A stretch of 64,000 nucleotides of DNA, taken from positions 22,593,914 through 22,657,913 of the forward strand of contig OY754967.1 in NCBI GenBank assembly GCA_963576475.1, given 5' to 3'. Under the pieces are notes generated by a model that saw nothing but the letters and a program-made list of their open reading frames with translations, was not told where the DNA came from and did no database searches. Of the stretch, positions 34,135-46,433 are shown piece by piece; positions within the stretch are counted from its first letter, which is position 1, and the number at the start of each line of letters is the position of its first letter. The translations under genes and the position numbers were made by a program. The DNA is from Molanna angustata (taxonomy: Eukaryota > Arthropoda > Insecta > Trichoptera > Molannidae).

Positions 34135-37100
34135 TTATTCCTTTTTAATGTGTGCTTCACTAACGGTCTCTTCAATGCTCATAGTGTCGTCAATTCTGGA
34201 TTTATCCACAGGATACAACCTGAGAGAAGAATATTATTAGTTTTCTCACATTACATTACAATATTAAAATAATTTACTTGTATAAATAATAGTGAATTCA
34301 TGTATTATAAATAATGCTATAAAAAATCTATTTATAAACAATTTCACTGTTTGTTTACTACCACCTCCATAATTGAAATATATCAATATTACAAAAAAAA
34401 TATATATATAAAATATACAAACCATCGTTGATATAAATAAATGATGAAGACAATATCATCTCTAAAGCAGGCAACTCTATGCGCTACTGGCATAGTAATA
34501 ATAAAAGCAAATATATCATCAATGAATGTATTAAATGCTTTGTACATGAAGGCTCTCCAAGGTAAGGCGGCAACAGATTTGAGTTTATAATTAATAAATA
34601 ACTGGGGAAGCATGAACAAGAATCCAAAGGCATAAACGCCATTCACCATACTGTGCAACGACCAAGAATACCAACTGAAAAAAAGTCAATTTTAAACTAG
34701 TTTTTGTATTAAAAAAAACATAATGTAATCAAAAAAATTATTTTTTCTTTACAAACCGGAGATAAAATTAACACTAATAAACTTGGTCTCCATTTATTCT
34801 TTGAAAATTCTTTTGAAGTTGTCTCCATCTTTCCTATTCTTTTGAATAGTAACTCAACCCTTGGGGGCTATTACATAATTTGCCAAAGATCACTGATCTA
34901 ATTACCTATAGCAACATATTTATAAAAATGATTTAAATAGTAAATAAAGTATTACATAAACATTTTATAAATACCTTTTGTGAGGAAGATAAATAAGAGA
35001 GTAAACAGCTCCAATGGCACATATTGGGTATAGGACATACATGAGATATCTCATGGCTTCAGCATCAACTTCTCTTGTTTTCAATTCTGCTTTATTAACT
35101 TCTTCTGTATGAAAAACTAATTGAGGAAATTTTCTATTTTTCCAATCAACTTTGATATGCAGCATTTTTTTTACTTTCCAAAGCTAAAAAAACATTACTT
35201 TGAATCAAAATACTACACCTTCATACAGTGTCATATTAGTTGTCTCACAGTAAAATTTATTTTTGATAATAATATTCTACATGAATTTGTTGAATGATAA
35301 AAAATATAAATAAATAAATAATTGAAATAAAAAACAGTTGTAAATGTACCTATCTTTTAAAAAAAGTATGGTACAACCCAGATTATTAAAGATATTCCAA
35401 ATATAGTTTTTAGCAAATAACTTGAGAAATCAAGGTTTATAACAAATTAAGGTTTTTTGCTTGGTTGGTATATGTGCACACCGCTCCCCTTCACAATGAA
35501 AATTCTCATGTTATTTGCTGGAAACTATACATATATGGAAAATTTGTGTACTGTATATTGTATAATATCTATATCACAGGTATTTTTTATTAATTTTTTT
35601 ACATTCCTATTAATATAATGAAACATCTTAGTACTCAATTCTACATATATTCAAATAATTTTTCACAAAGTTTTTGTGAAAAACCTTAAAAGTAAAACTG
35701 ATACAACAAAACATTTATTAAACAAATGTTACAACAAATCAATATGATAAATTTGATATAAATATGTAACAATAAATGTTACACTTACTTCAATCAAGGT
35801 CCCAACTCCTGAAGGAATAAGAATCAACATAGAAGTGTCTTCATCGATAAGATAAAGCAGAATAATTGTTTGTGAAAAGGCTCGCCATAATACTGTGCGA
35901 ACAGACAAACCAGCCATAGACTTTTTCGCTCTCCAAAAGGATATATCATTTTTGAAAGCCAAAAAATCAAACAGCAACTAAAAAAAATAATATAAAATTT
36001 ATAAATAGAGCTGTATCTTTGTGGAATATTGAGGTTTTCTAATTCATGAAAAAATTGTCTCTGGTTCAATACTTAGTGGGGATCACATTATAAATAAGGC
36101 GGATTTGTAAAACTTGTAAGTTTCTCGAGAAGGAAATATAATAAATTACTGATTTCTATACAAAAACTACAGTACAGCCCCCCTAAATAACGTGTCATTT
36201 GGCTCAAGAAAAGATACTCAATGTATGGAAGTGACAGTTGTAATGTGACATGTGCAACTGTCTCTTCCATATATTGATGGGTCGATGGCAGAGCGGTTAG
36301 CACGCTGGGCTAGTAATCCAGTGGTCGCGAGTTTGAATCCTGCCTCGACCGATTTCGTTCACCTATAGCACAAGCATTTATGCTTATTTTAGGGAACGTA
36401 GGAAAATGTATATGTACTTGTTTAACAAGGACATATTCATTTTAAAAAAAAATTGAGTTATCTTTTCTTGAGTTTAATGATACGTTTTATAGGGGGCAGA
36501 AGGAAAAACATTCTTCTTATACGTCAGCCATATTGGAAATTATACCCCATTACATAATAATAATATAATAATAAATGGATAATTTATGTAACGCCATTTT
36601 TGTGTTTTCACCTCAAAAATGGCATGATCTAACAGAAAAATGGCAAATCCAGAGGGCCCACTAGTATAAAATATGTACCATATGTTAATTCAACCTACAA
36701 TTTACCAACCAACACATGTACATACAATACGCTTGGACTAAATTTTGACTAAATACTTGCACAGCTACAAATTTTTAATAGATATTTTGCTTAGTGAGGC
36801 AATATATCCAAGTAGGTACCTAAAACTTGAAATACATATATTTGATTTGTATTGTATTTTGTATTAATATTGTTATGTAATTATTTTATTTATTTTTCAT
36901 TTATAATAAACATGGTATTTTACATAAAAAGGTTTGACAACAATAATAAAGGTATATAAAAAAAAGATTAAATACTATATATATTTCAGACAGAGACAAT
37001 GGAAAGGTATATATACACATCCAGACCATTGACACTCTTGCGCTTTGCTGTCAATTAGCGATTTTGCTCTCCAATATGCTAGGGATAATCCCTGTGTTAT

Positions 37101-40100
37101 ATTGGGTGCAGTCTGTGGTTTTGTGGCTTATATTATAATTCTTTTTATTTGGAAATAAAAAATAATAGTAAAAATATAGTAAAAATCTCTAATTCTTTTA
37201 CATCACTAAAAACAATTTCAATATTATATGTCAATGTACCAATAAAATAATTAAGTGTTGTTTCAACTACTGTGCAAAGGATTTTAACGGCAAAGGACCA
37301 TCTTAATTATGAAATAAAGTTTGGGATATTTTGTAAGTACATAAATATGAAACTAAATTATGACTTACATGGAAACTAGAAATGACAACTGTTGCGCATA
37401 GTAAATATAAACTAGTATCAGCAAATATACTTTTGACTTCATCTATATTTTTCTCATTAAATCCCATAGTACTCAGGGACCTTAGTGCTATTTTAATGTG
37501 CACTAATAGTTTGATTTTACCAATTGATGCCGGAGAGTAATCTAACGTCATATTCAGGGTAGAGCTATTATCTTTTATTTCTATCAAATGCTCGAGTCTA
37601 CTTTTCAAAAAGTTGTATTGCATTATAGGTAAGTATTCATCATTGTATGTCAATCTGTGAAAATAAAAACAAATACTTATATTAATTTGTCAAATTATAG
37701 AATATTTTATGTGTTAAATAGTTAAAATACTCAAATGAATAAATGAATAATTTTAGAAGGTATCAAGTACAAGTAAAGATAATATCCATCATAAATTTGG
37801 CAATTAATCAACATTCAAATATATAAACTTTATCCAAGTATAATTATTATGATAATCATTGAAAAAATAAATTTGATTAGTTACATTGTATTAAAATCAA
37901 ATAACAATTTCGTAACAAATTTATAATGTAATAATACATACAACATAATAACTCTTTTCATGTTTCTGTGTTGGTAAGCTTGCATAGTTTACATTCAACA
38001 TAATAACTCTTTTCATGTTTCTGTGTTGGTAAGCTTGCATAGTTAACATTCAACAAAATAACTCTTTTCATGTTTCTGTGTTGGTAAGCTTGCATAGTTA
38101 ACATTCAACAAAATAACTCTTTTCATGTTTCTGTGTTGGTAAGCTTGCATAGTTAACATTCAACAAAATAACTCTTTTCATGTTTCTGTGTTGGTAAGCT
38201 TGCATAGTTAACATTCAACAAAATAACTCTTTTCATGTTTCTGTGTTGGTAAGCTTGCATAGTTAACATTCAACAAAATAACTCTTTTCATGTTTCTGTG
38301 TTGGTAAGCTTGCATAGTTAACATTCAACAAAATAACTCTTTTCATGTTTCTGTGTTGGTAAGCTTGCATAGTTAACAATCTGGTGAATTTAGTTCAACA
38401 GAGACAACAGAGTTGCTAACATTTTAAATATTTCACTACTCTGTAAATATACAGTGAATTTGCATTCATAAATAAATTAAAAATTCATTTTATAGTTTTT
38501 GGGGGTACATTAAAACACAACTTTTATTATTCTTACTTTGTGACAAATATTACAGTGTGCATTTATCTAACTTGGCGTGATTGTTGTCTTGGCAAATTTT
38601 AATTTCTTACATTTGGCAACAATAAAAAATCTTACCAATGGAAAGATAAAAAAAGAGTTATTAACTGAAACACACTGTATGCATGCGGATAGCCTAGTCT
38701 AGTAGCGTCTAGCCCCTGAGTTTCTTTTCTGCATTCTTAGGTTAGGTTTAAGTTTGTGTATAATAATAATAGCGACTCGCGTGAGCGAGTTGCTTTATAA
38801 ATTGAATTATAAATTATTATAAATTAAATACATAATATTCTTTTAATTTTTCGCATTTAATATAAAATTTCACAGCTCATTTGACTTAATACTACGAGAT
38901 CTCAACCAATCAGAGAGCCAACCGGAAACAGAATGCAAACGGGTAGATTCAGATTGTAGACTCTAGTCCTAGTCTTCACACCATTTTTGTAAACCTAACC
39001 TATAAAAGTTTGGTAAAAATAGGTTGGTTAGGTTCGTTTGTAGTTGTAATTGCGACTGGCGTGAGCCAGTTGCATTATATATAAAAAAAGTAACTAAAAT
39101 ATTAAAATAAATGACTAAATTGGTATTTTTACCAAACTTTTGTAGGTTATGTTTAAAAAAAAAATGGTGTGAAGACTATGCTATCCTATGCATGCAGGTC
39201 AGATGCAGCCAACTTAGAGATTTTAAAAAAAATGTAGGTACACAAATTTTTATTTTATGTTTCATTTGTACATACACATGAATATAAAAGCTTAATTCGA
39301 TGCTTTTATAATAAAATTAAAAGATTTTTAATGCTTTTTTTTTAATTTTAGCTTTTTAAAATATTTTATTTCCTTTCTAAAAAATTTTTAGTTGGTTAAT
39401 AATGTAAATGAAAATAAATAAAATATAGTTTGTAATTCAGTAAAAAAATACCTTATATATCTGGCAAGTTCGCTAGGAACACCACTGGCAGGAAATAATA
39501 TGGGATCAGATAATATAGAAAATGATATATGACTTTTGAGATGGCCAACAGGCTTCATATCTTTGTGATCAATATGTGATTCCTCCGAAGTCTAAAAATA
39601 AGATTTATTTTCAATGAATTTCGAGTGGAGGTTATATAATCAATTCACCAAGGATATTTATTCTAAATAATAAAATGTAAGTACTTTAAAATGAAGAAAA
39701 ATGTAAAAATTTGAAAATAAAATTAAAAAAGGGTAAATATAATCTACTAAATCTCTTCTTCTCAGCCATCTCTCCTTTTTTGATCAACTTTTTTCTTCCG
39801 GAGATTGGGATTGTGTAGTCTGTCCATTTTTTTTTTGTAGTCCACTGTCTCGCCACATATCCTGGCCATTGCCACTTCAATTTCTCAACCCGATCCATGA
39901 TATCAGTAACTTTTGTTTGGTGTCTGATATGTCTAACAGTAAATAAATATTACAAAACATGTAGAATTACATCATTTCACTATGATATAAAATTAAAAAT
40001 GGTGGATATATTTTCGTTTCCCTTATTTAGTGCAACTGGCATACACCACTTTACATGGGTTTATCTATGATATGATATATTACCTCGGAGTTTAATAGAT

Positions 40101-43100
40101 TAAATGTGGCAGCTTGTGGTGGTGTAAACACAACTAATGAAATTCTCTCTCTGGATGCATGAGATAATAATTCATTCCAAGTCCACATTCTGTCTTTTGA
40201 ACTAGCCAATGCCAGATGTAAAAACATTGTACCATTGCTCCGTGTTTTTGGTGGAATTGTCAATTCTATATTTCTGAAAAGGAAAATTATAAGTACCTCA
40301 TAATTATTGGCTAACTAGAGAATTATAAATAATATCCTTGAACAACAAATGATATTTTGATAATATCTGCTACTATATTTTACATACAAATTATATGTAC
40401 CTCATAATTATTGGCCAACTAGAGAATTATATAAAATATCCTTGAACAACAAATGATATCTGATAATATCTGCTACTATATTTTACATACAAAGTGGTAC
40501 AAGTAAACAAATTAAAAAAATAAGCCAATAATTCTGGCACGGTTCAGAGGAGTCATATATGCAGTAGCATTGTCACTTCATATATATAGATCGTTGCTTT
40601 CATTTTTTATGAAATGATTTCTCAATTGATAGCATTAGAAAAAAGTTTTTTCGTCACTTTCATGGATGGCAATGGTGTTTTCAGCTTATTATCAAGCGAA
40701 AAGTTGATGAGTAATAAAATAAAGAAATTTCAAAAATTGGATTGATAAGGGAACTCAATAAAAACCCATAATCGGTGAACATTGAGCAAGCTCTTAAAGT
40801 GATCACGTAAACCAACCAATGACAGGTCATAAGTCCTGTAGGTGCCTTGATTTCCCAGTTTTATACTATTCCAACTTACTCTCTATTCAAATATTAACTT
40901 GTCAAAAAATATTATTTAGGTGATAGACAGAGTGAAGGTTGGTAGTTATTTAGGTCGCTTAGAAGAATTTGTAATAGAAAGATGTATGACGGAGTATGAA
41001 ATGACACAAGGGAAGAATTTAAGATGAAGAAAGATGTAATTAACAGAATGGAAGTCTACACATTGAGATGATTTGGCCACTTGGAAAGAATGAATAAAGA
41101 ACGCCTGACGAAGAAAATATAAAAAGCTAAAAGACGGAAATGTAAGAAGCGTGAACAAAAGAAGAATGTTGACAAGGCGATGAATGCCAAGATACAAATA
41201 TATGGTGTTCGGTTCTTTCTGCCTACCCTGTGAGAGACATGCTATGTATTGTATGTAAACCTATGTATTGTAGGAAAAATATTTATATATTTCGTTTTAC
41301 TGTATATTTTTTCAAGAGAATTTATTTCTCTTAACAGATCGACAAAGTTTCAAACCATGGTCCACAAGATTTTGTATGGCCAAGTCTACATTTTTCATGT
41401 TTTTTTTCAAGTCTAAAAACACCAACTTCGCAGAATATATGTTATGTATATGGATGAACTCTTAATTCAGAATAGAACATTTAGTGTGGCTGTCCGTCCC
41501 TTATAACTTTTGATCCGCTTGATGCACAGAGCCTAAAATTTCAGAAAGTAGGTATAGAAAATTTTAAACCTACAAAACTTTTACACTCAGAATTTCGATA
41601 TATTTCAGAAACCACAAAAGTTATAATGCTGAAAATTTGTATAAATAATAACTTTAACTATGAAGGTTTATAACTGAATTTTATGAAAAATTTCCAGGGT
41701 TTCTCAAACTTTTTTTACTAGGAAAAAACGTTCTTTTAATGACAAATTATTGTGTTAAATGCCTATATTTCCATTTTTTTAACTATCTAAAAACGCCGAA
41801 ACACTCCAACTAGATATTTAAATTTTTTATAAAAAAATGTATACATTATAGCAGTACATCTCAAACTTTTTTTAGAATTTTTGTAAAAATTGAATTTAAC
41901 GACGACATTGTTTCATACAATTTGTATGAAAGAATACACAACATCTACGGGGACTCTAGTTTGAATACTTAATAGATTCATAACATCAAGCTGTTAACCT
42001 ATTCGAGTTAAGAAAAAAGGACTGAACTCCACACTATCCTATCCTGACATACATGTTTTATATAGGAAAACAAAATATTAAAATATATTCAATAATTTGG
42101 ATTTAAGTTTTTATAGTTTGGTACATTTATTCATTTTTATTTATAATATACATAGATTTTTACATATTCTTACACTATACACATACTATCGCTATCAACA
42201 GTTAGACCTCATATGTTACATGCAACTAGTTGCATCCTGCATCTTATTCCGCTGGAGCTCAGACCTTACTTTTTTCAGATACCCGTTGCTAATGGTATCA
42301 GAAAGAAATTTTATTATTAATAATTAATTTCACCCCCGAAGATTATATGGATCTGCAACTAGTTGCATCCTGCATCTTATTCCGCTGAACCTTCTGAGAA
42401 AACAAATGGCAACGAATGCTGCCATAAAAATGAATTGTGTCAACCCTTGGAGGGAGACACATATTGGGCACTCCATAATTCTTCAGGAGTTCAGAATACT
42501 ATCTGAAGGTTTCGACTAGGTCCCCAAACCCTTCTTCGAGAACAGGTTCTCAACCCAAATCCCCCTGAGGGAGATTTTGAAGGAAAATTTGATCCATCAT
42601 GGTGAAGCCCAGGTGTTTTACACTGATGGGTCAAAACTAGAAGGTAATATTTCTTTCAGGTTGCCGGACCACTGTAGTGTTTTTCAAGTAGAGATCTTGG
42701 CAATCCAGGAAGCAGTAGAATGGATACAAGGCAATGCAGTATCAAACAGCATTCTCCGTATTCTCATAGACAGCCAAGCGGCTACTAAAGCCTTAAAAGG
42801 GCGTATATACGACTTCTAGACTGGACCTTAACTGCCGCATCATCTTAAATGGGGCAGCGGAGCGGTTCAATCTACATACCATTTGGGTGCTGGGTCACAG
42901 TAATATAGCAGGGAACTATAGGGCAGATGAACTCGCCCGAGCAGGTACCCTGTTATCTCTAGATAACATCAAACACAGACCTAGAGTCCCCATGGCAACA
43001 TGTAAACTCCGGGTCAGTGAGAAAATGACTGCATGTGCTAATTAGAGGTGGTCTGAGGAGAGCACATGCTCCATTGCCAAACAAACATGGCCAAAATATG

Positions 43101-44070
43101 ATCTCCGAAGAACCAGAGAGATACTCTCCTTCAAAAGAGACTCACTCGCCAGAGTATTAACGGGACCCTGGCTCATAGGAAAGCATGGCAGAAGTCTAGG
43201 GCTGGAGGCATATGATTACTGCAGAGCATGCCAAGATGAGGAGGAGGAGACTTTAGTCCACTTGCTCTGTCACTGTCTTGCTCTCTCTAGAAACAGGAGA
43301 AGTTCCTTGGTAAGTTTCTTCTATGATGATCTAATGGACATACCATCTATATCTCTATCTCATACATTTTTACATTGTTATATAGTATGTAACAGGTACA
43401 TGTTATTTTTGTATTTCTGTTTGTTTTCATTCAATAAATGTATGCTTGCAATGTTTGCTTTTTTTACAATTAAGTAAAATAAAATATATCTTTTAACTTA
43501 TGAATCCTAAAAACTAGCCACATTGTTATATTTTATTTTTTCATATATCTCAAAAATCATAATAGCTAGAACTCTGATAATTTGTATAAATATAGAAGAA
43601 AATAATATCTCAAATTTCTTTTAATGAAAAAAGTTAACCACAAATGCTATGATAAATGTGTCAACTCGTATCATGTCAACTCAACTCAACCCAGAATGTG
43701 TCAACTAATAATTTGTTACGTGTTGAATTGAGTTTGACATAGTACCTGTTAGTTGCCCGAGAAGCGAAACAAGACTTAGTAGATATTTTTAATAAATTTT
43801 ACTCAAAATAATTTACCTTTGAAAGGGTTTCTCATAGTCGAACTCTTTAAGTACTAAGACTCTGGAAATATCATTCAAGCCAGGATTTTTCTTTGTTGAC
43901 GAATACACATAAAGATCCTGTTTAGTGTGACTTAGTAAATAAGATGTAAAACATTTTTCATCACTTCTACAAGTAGGAGGAATAAATATTTCTGCAAAAT
44001 TCTTTACAATATTTAACATAAAACATATAAATATTGCAGAGAGAACAACATTCAGGGAAATAAATTTCAT
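34135..44070 (-). CDS. CLPTM1L: CLPTM1L (cleft lip and palate transmembrane protein 1-like), complete
   Basis: Eight exons, 5' to 3': 43817-44070, 40084-40273, 39452-39591, 37369-37654, 35789-35977, 34975-35183, 34423-34674, 34135-34219. They join in consistent phase into 534 codons plus TAA, close to the vertebrate length of about 538. The first exon starts with a signal-anchor-like hydrophobic stretch. Exon 5 contains [13 protein letters not shown], exon 6 starts LWKVKK, and exon 7 contains [31 protein letters not shown] and FRDDIVF...YLYQRW, all hallmarks of the CLPTM1 family. The protein is a multi-pass ER membrane protein; CLPTM1L has been reported as a lipid scramblase for glucosaminyl-phosphatidylinositol in GPI-anchor synthesis. 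The last donor (GTTTGT at 34422) is weak, but exon 8 restores the Trp codon and ends in a hydrophilic tail. Introns hold a MITE with a nested SINE, a minisatellite, LINE pieces and a Helentron-like copy. Confidence 0.96.
36175..36505. mobile_element. Foldback MITE M1, copy 2, split by a SINE
   Basis: Ends CAGCCCCCCTA and TAGGGGGCAG. The arms include GGCTCAAGAAAAGATACTCA and its complement, as in 113-199. The right arm is interrupted by SINE B at 36278-36451. It lies in CLPTM1L intron 4. Confidence 0.88.
36278..36451 (+). mobile_element. SINE family B, copy 2, nested in MITE M1
   Basis: The tRNA-like head has A box TGGCAGAGCGGTTAGCACG, anticodon-loop CTAGTAA (Thr AGT-like) and B box GCGAGTTTGAATCC. 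The acceptor-like stem GGTCGA/TCGACC still pairs. The body and A-rich tail run to 36451. The target duplication is ATTGA (36273-36277 and 36452-36456). The head is good enough for Pol III transcription, but the attached body and insertion signature make it a SINE rather than a tRNA gene. Confidence 0.88.
37941..38377. repeat. 55-bp minisatellite, 8 copies
   Basis: The unit CAACAAAATAACTCTTTTCA...GGTAAGCTTGCATAGTTAAC recurs exactly every 55 bp from 37941. The first two copies carry CATAATA and GTTTAC variants; the other copies are almost identical. It lies in CLPTM1L intron 3. Confidence 0.97.
38976..39175. mobile_element. Foldback element in CLPTM1L intron 3
   Basis: The arm CTTCACACCATTTTTGTAAA...AAAGTTTGGTAAAAAT (38976-39020) is inverted at about 39125-39175. 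A small hairpin, GCGACTGGCGTGAGCCAGTTGC (within 39050-39072), lies in the loop and resembles 38768-38790. It is probably a MITE; no clear target duplication. Confidence 0.55.
39690..39930 (-). pseudogene. LINE endonuclease-RT fragment in CLPTM1L intron 2
   Basis: Minus-strand [20 protein letters not shown] followed by low-complexity Lys-rich frame, matching the region after the thumb domain of insect RTE-like ORFs (compare about 1615-1700). A short decayed piece. Confidence 0.6.
40937..41245 (+). pseudogene. Decayed RTE-like fragment related to 20213-20895
   Basis: The DNA matches the end of the 20213-20895 copy (AGAAAGATGTATGA, AAGATGAAGAAAGATGTAAT, GAACGCCTGACGAAGAAAAT, GGTGTTCGGTTCTTTCTGCC), with in-frame stops. 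The segment before it (40745-40850) matches 31912-32012 inverted. Confidence 0.7.
41302..42229 (+). mobile_element. Helentron-like element, family H, copy 6
   Basis: The 5' subterminal repeat is degraded, but TTCAAGAGAATTTATTTCTC, CTTATAACTTTTGATCCGCT and the 3' end (TCAACAGTTAGA, ATATGTTACATGCAACTAG) are clear. It sits in CLPTM1L intron 1, against I-like LINE sequence. Confidence 0.75.
42255..42353. mobile_element. 99-bp insertion with a 34-bp target duplication
   Basis: The inserted segment is flanked by a perfect 34-bp direct repeat (42221-42254 and 42354-42387) that spans the 3' junction of Helentron-like copy 6. Part of the insert (about 42292-42350, with AAATTTTATTATTAATAATT and CACCCCCGAAGATTATATG) recurs at 45488-45548. 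A long duplication of this size is unusual; target-primed reverse transcription is one route. Confidence 0.75.
42370..43330 (+). pseudogene. I/Jockey-like LINE ORF2 C-terminal remnant (RNase H and zinc knuckle)
   Basis: Frames read [20 protein letters not shown], then 42577-42819 with [30 protein letters not shown] and [11 protein letters not shown] (RNase H), [20 protein letters not shown] (a second RNase H motif in another frame), and finally [19 protein letters not shown]. Several frameshifts show it is inactive. It lies in CLPTM1L intron 1. Confidence 0.82.
43690..43780 (+). mobile_element. SINE family A, copy 4 (3' fragment)
   Basis: GACATAGTACCTGTTAGTTG and CCCGAGAAGCGAAACAAG match the 3' body of family A. 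The tRNA head is gone. Confidence 0.6.
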
Positions 44071-44529
44071 TTTTACTATGACGATATTAATAAACCTGCT
44101 AATGCTACTTTGTTAATACATTTTGTTGAACAAAAATCTGTATGAAAATATACATTAATGTTAGGTTAATTATAACCTAATTGACAACAACAAAATGTAG
44201 ATTAATTTTTGACATTTGATAAAAGTACACAGAAGCTTACGTGTCGTTGGAGTAAAAACCATAGCCGACTCAAGAAAAGGTCCAGGCTTTCTTTTGTCTG
44301 TACTATACATAGATTTTTATTATAATATACAAGATGTAGTATACGGCAAAAAGTGAGTCATGGAATATCGCGTGTTTGAAGTTTTGGTTGGCAACATATT
44401 TCAGTTTTCCTTTCATTTCAACACACCCTAGATAACTGTTTTCTAAATCTTAATAAACAAAAGTGTTTTTTTCGACAAATAAATCCGAAAGCAATTCATT
44501 CACATTAGTCGTTATTCTCTATAGAAAAA
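44071..44529. promoter_or_regulatory. CLPTM1L upstream region
   Basis: Non-coding DNA between the CLPTM1L ATG and a LINE fragment. It should contain the CLPTM1L promoter. I see no clear core-promoter motif. Confidence 0.35.
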
Positions 44530-45265
44530 ACAATGTGGTCTGCCAACCAAAACGTCAAAAGTACCGTGGAAAATTCCTCACTTCACTTCATACAAAATTT
44601 GCTAACTACGACATCTAGTATATATAGTAAAAATCTATGGAACCATTACCTTGATTATAAATGCCGTCTTGCCTTTGATGATAGAATTCTTTCCGCTCGT
44701 CATCATAAGATAACATCATTAGAAAATAGACGTACCATTGCAGACATGACATACCTACATAATATTATTGATGGTGCCGTTGACTCTGAGTCTCTTGTTG
44801 GGAGTCTTCCAATTAATTGTCCCTTTCGTAGTACTAGAACAAATCTTATGTTTAGATTGCCTCTCTGCAGAACTATGTCCAAAATTCATTCATCCAAAGG
44901 GCATGTAACATTTATAAGGTTTTTTTAAGAATGTTGATATTTTTAGACATACTAAAATAAAATATAAGAATGCCATCTCTGAGACCCTTAGAGGTTTACG
45001 GTAGCTGATTCCTGCTTTGTCCTTTTTGACTGCGAGTGCCACAACCTTCCTTTCTCTCTTTTTGTCATTTTTATTCTGAATTTTGAGTACCTACTAAATT
45101 CTAAATAGCAATTAGTTTTACACTGTGCAGCTTAAAAAGATAATGTAATATCCGCAAACAAAATTGGTCTATGATATATTGTTAAAATTGAATTTGTTGT
45201 AATATTTGTTTGTATGACTGTATGTTTGTTAGGTTTAAATAAAATAAAATAAAATATAAAAATAA
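44530..45265 (+). pseudogene. Jockey/CR1-like LINE 3' end
   Basis: The frame from 44533 reads NLWNHYLDYKCRLAFDDRIL, then LENRRTIADMTYLHNIIDGA, the C-terminal block of Jockey/CR1-like ORF2. A one-base shift at a T run near 44925 separates the last part (KNVDIFRHTKIKYKNAISET, then stop at about 45003). The 3' UTR ends in an (AAAAT)n tail at about 45240-45262. Confidence 0.75.
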
Positions 45266-46271
45266 CAATTATCGACTCACACGATGAGGCTGTCCCGATA
45301 TAAGCTAAAATTATTTCGCGCGCAATATGAATGCTAAATAAGCAGTGCGCATTTGCAACGAAATGTCACTTTTATTTTATTTTACTTTATTTGGGAATAT
45401 TAATAGTTTACATAGACAATAAGTACAAAAAACATAATAAGTACTGGAAAGATCTTACCACCCTGCTCTCCAACCAGGACTACAATGGTATCTGAAAGAA
45501 ATTTTATTATTAATACTTAATTTCACCCCCGAAGATTATATGACGCCCTCTGGATCTTTTGCCAGACACTCGATGGTCCAGTGCAGTGTTTCCTATATAT
45601 TCTGGCGGTTTTCTAAGAATATGCCCGAACCACACTTAATCACTACTTTATAGAATTAAAAATGCTAAGGCGGTCCGACAGCCCAGCCAAACAAATTTTA
45701 TGGTACGACTCCGATCGTGGACAGTATAATGAATTCAGTTCGTCTAGCGTTAGACTACGTATCCATGGCTGAACTTTCGGACGCGACTTACTGACAATAC
45801 TGACTGGCAACTGTCAGAACACACTAGGGTGGCGCTGGCGGGACAGGGAGAAATAGGGGGGGGGGCGTTATAAGCCGTTCCTAGAATTAATAACAGAAAT
45901 ATATTAGTCCAAAGTAAAATAATGAAATTTGGGTTTCTTTGATATCATAATGCATGGCAATATATCGATCACTATACTTATGGAAACATCAATGACAATG
46001 TTTTCTGTTTGTATTAATAAAGCAACGGGCTGAAACAATCAAGTCATGTTATTACTTCTTCATATACAATGATCTATGGCTTTCTTATCAAAGGAAGGTT
46101 TTTTTTTGCAAAAAAGATTTTAGCGTTGAGAATTTCTCATGTGTTATTTTTTATCACATTGGACAAACTGTAAGTTGAACATGAGTTGAACGCAGCCATT
46201 ACCTTAATTACTTGAGGTAACGAACCAACCAACATTCCATCCGAGTTGTCAAAGTGTTGTTTTGATACATA
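45266..46271. promoter_or_regulatory. Upstream region of the giant gene
   Basis: It holds a repeat fragment (45488-45548, related to 42292-42350), a GC-richer stretch at about 45740-45880 with a poly-G run, and AT-rich DNA near the predicted first exon. The promoter must lie here or nearby, but I cannot pinpoint it. Confidence 0.35.
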
Positions 46272-46430
46272 GTAAGTTTTACAAATAATATTTGTTTTTC
46301 CTAGTAAAAGTTGGATAATTATTACTATTAACGTCTAGGACTTGTGTTATAGATAATCATTTTTATTGCTTTTAGTTTTTATGAAATATATTTGTTACAC
46401 CAGATTTTTTATCTGTTGTTTTTTTTTCAG
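46272..46430 (+). other. Probable 5' UTR intron of the giant gene
   Basis: A donor-like GTAAGT begins at 46272, and a strong pyrimidine tract with CAG ends at 46430, about 100 bases before the main ATG. This would place a short non-coding first exon just upstream of 46272. No transcript evidence is available, so this is an inference from splice signals. Confidence 0.45.
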
Positions 46431-46433
46431 GGT

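Noticed and set aside
34058..34240. Plus-strand 60-codon ORF over the end of CLPTM1L
   Set aside because: It is antisense to the verified last exon of CLPTM1L and has no independent support.
36280..36352. Possible functional tRNA-Thr(AGT) gene
   Set aside because: The head is followed by a SINE body shared with two other copies and flanked by an ATTGA duplication, so it is a SINE.
37941..38377. CRISPR-like regular repeats
   Set aside because: The 55-bp units are contiguous with no unique spacers. This is a minisatellite in an insect intron.
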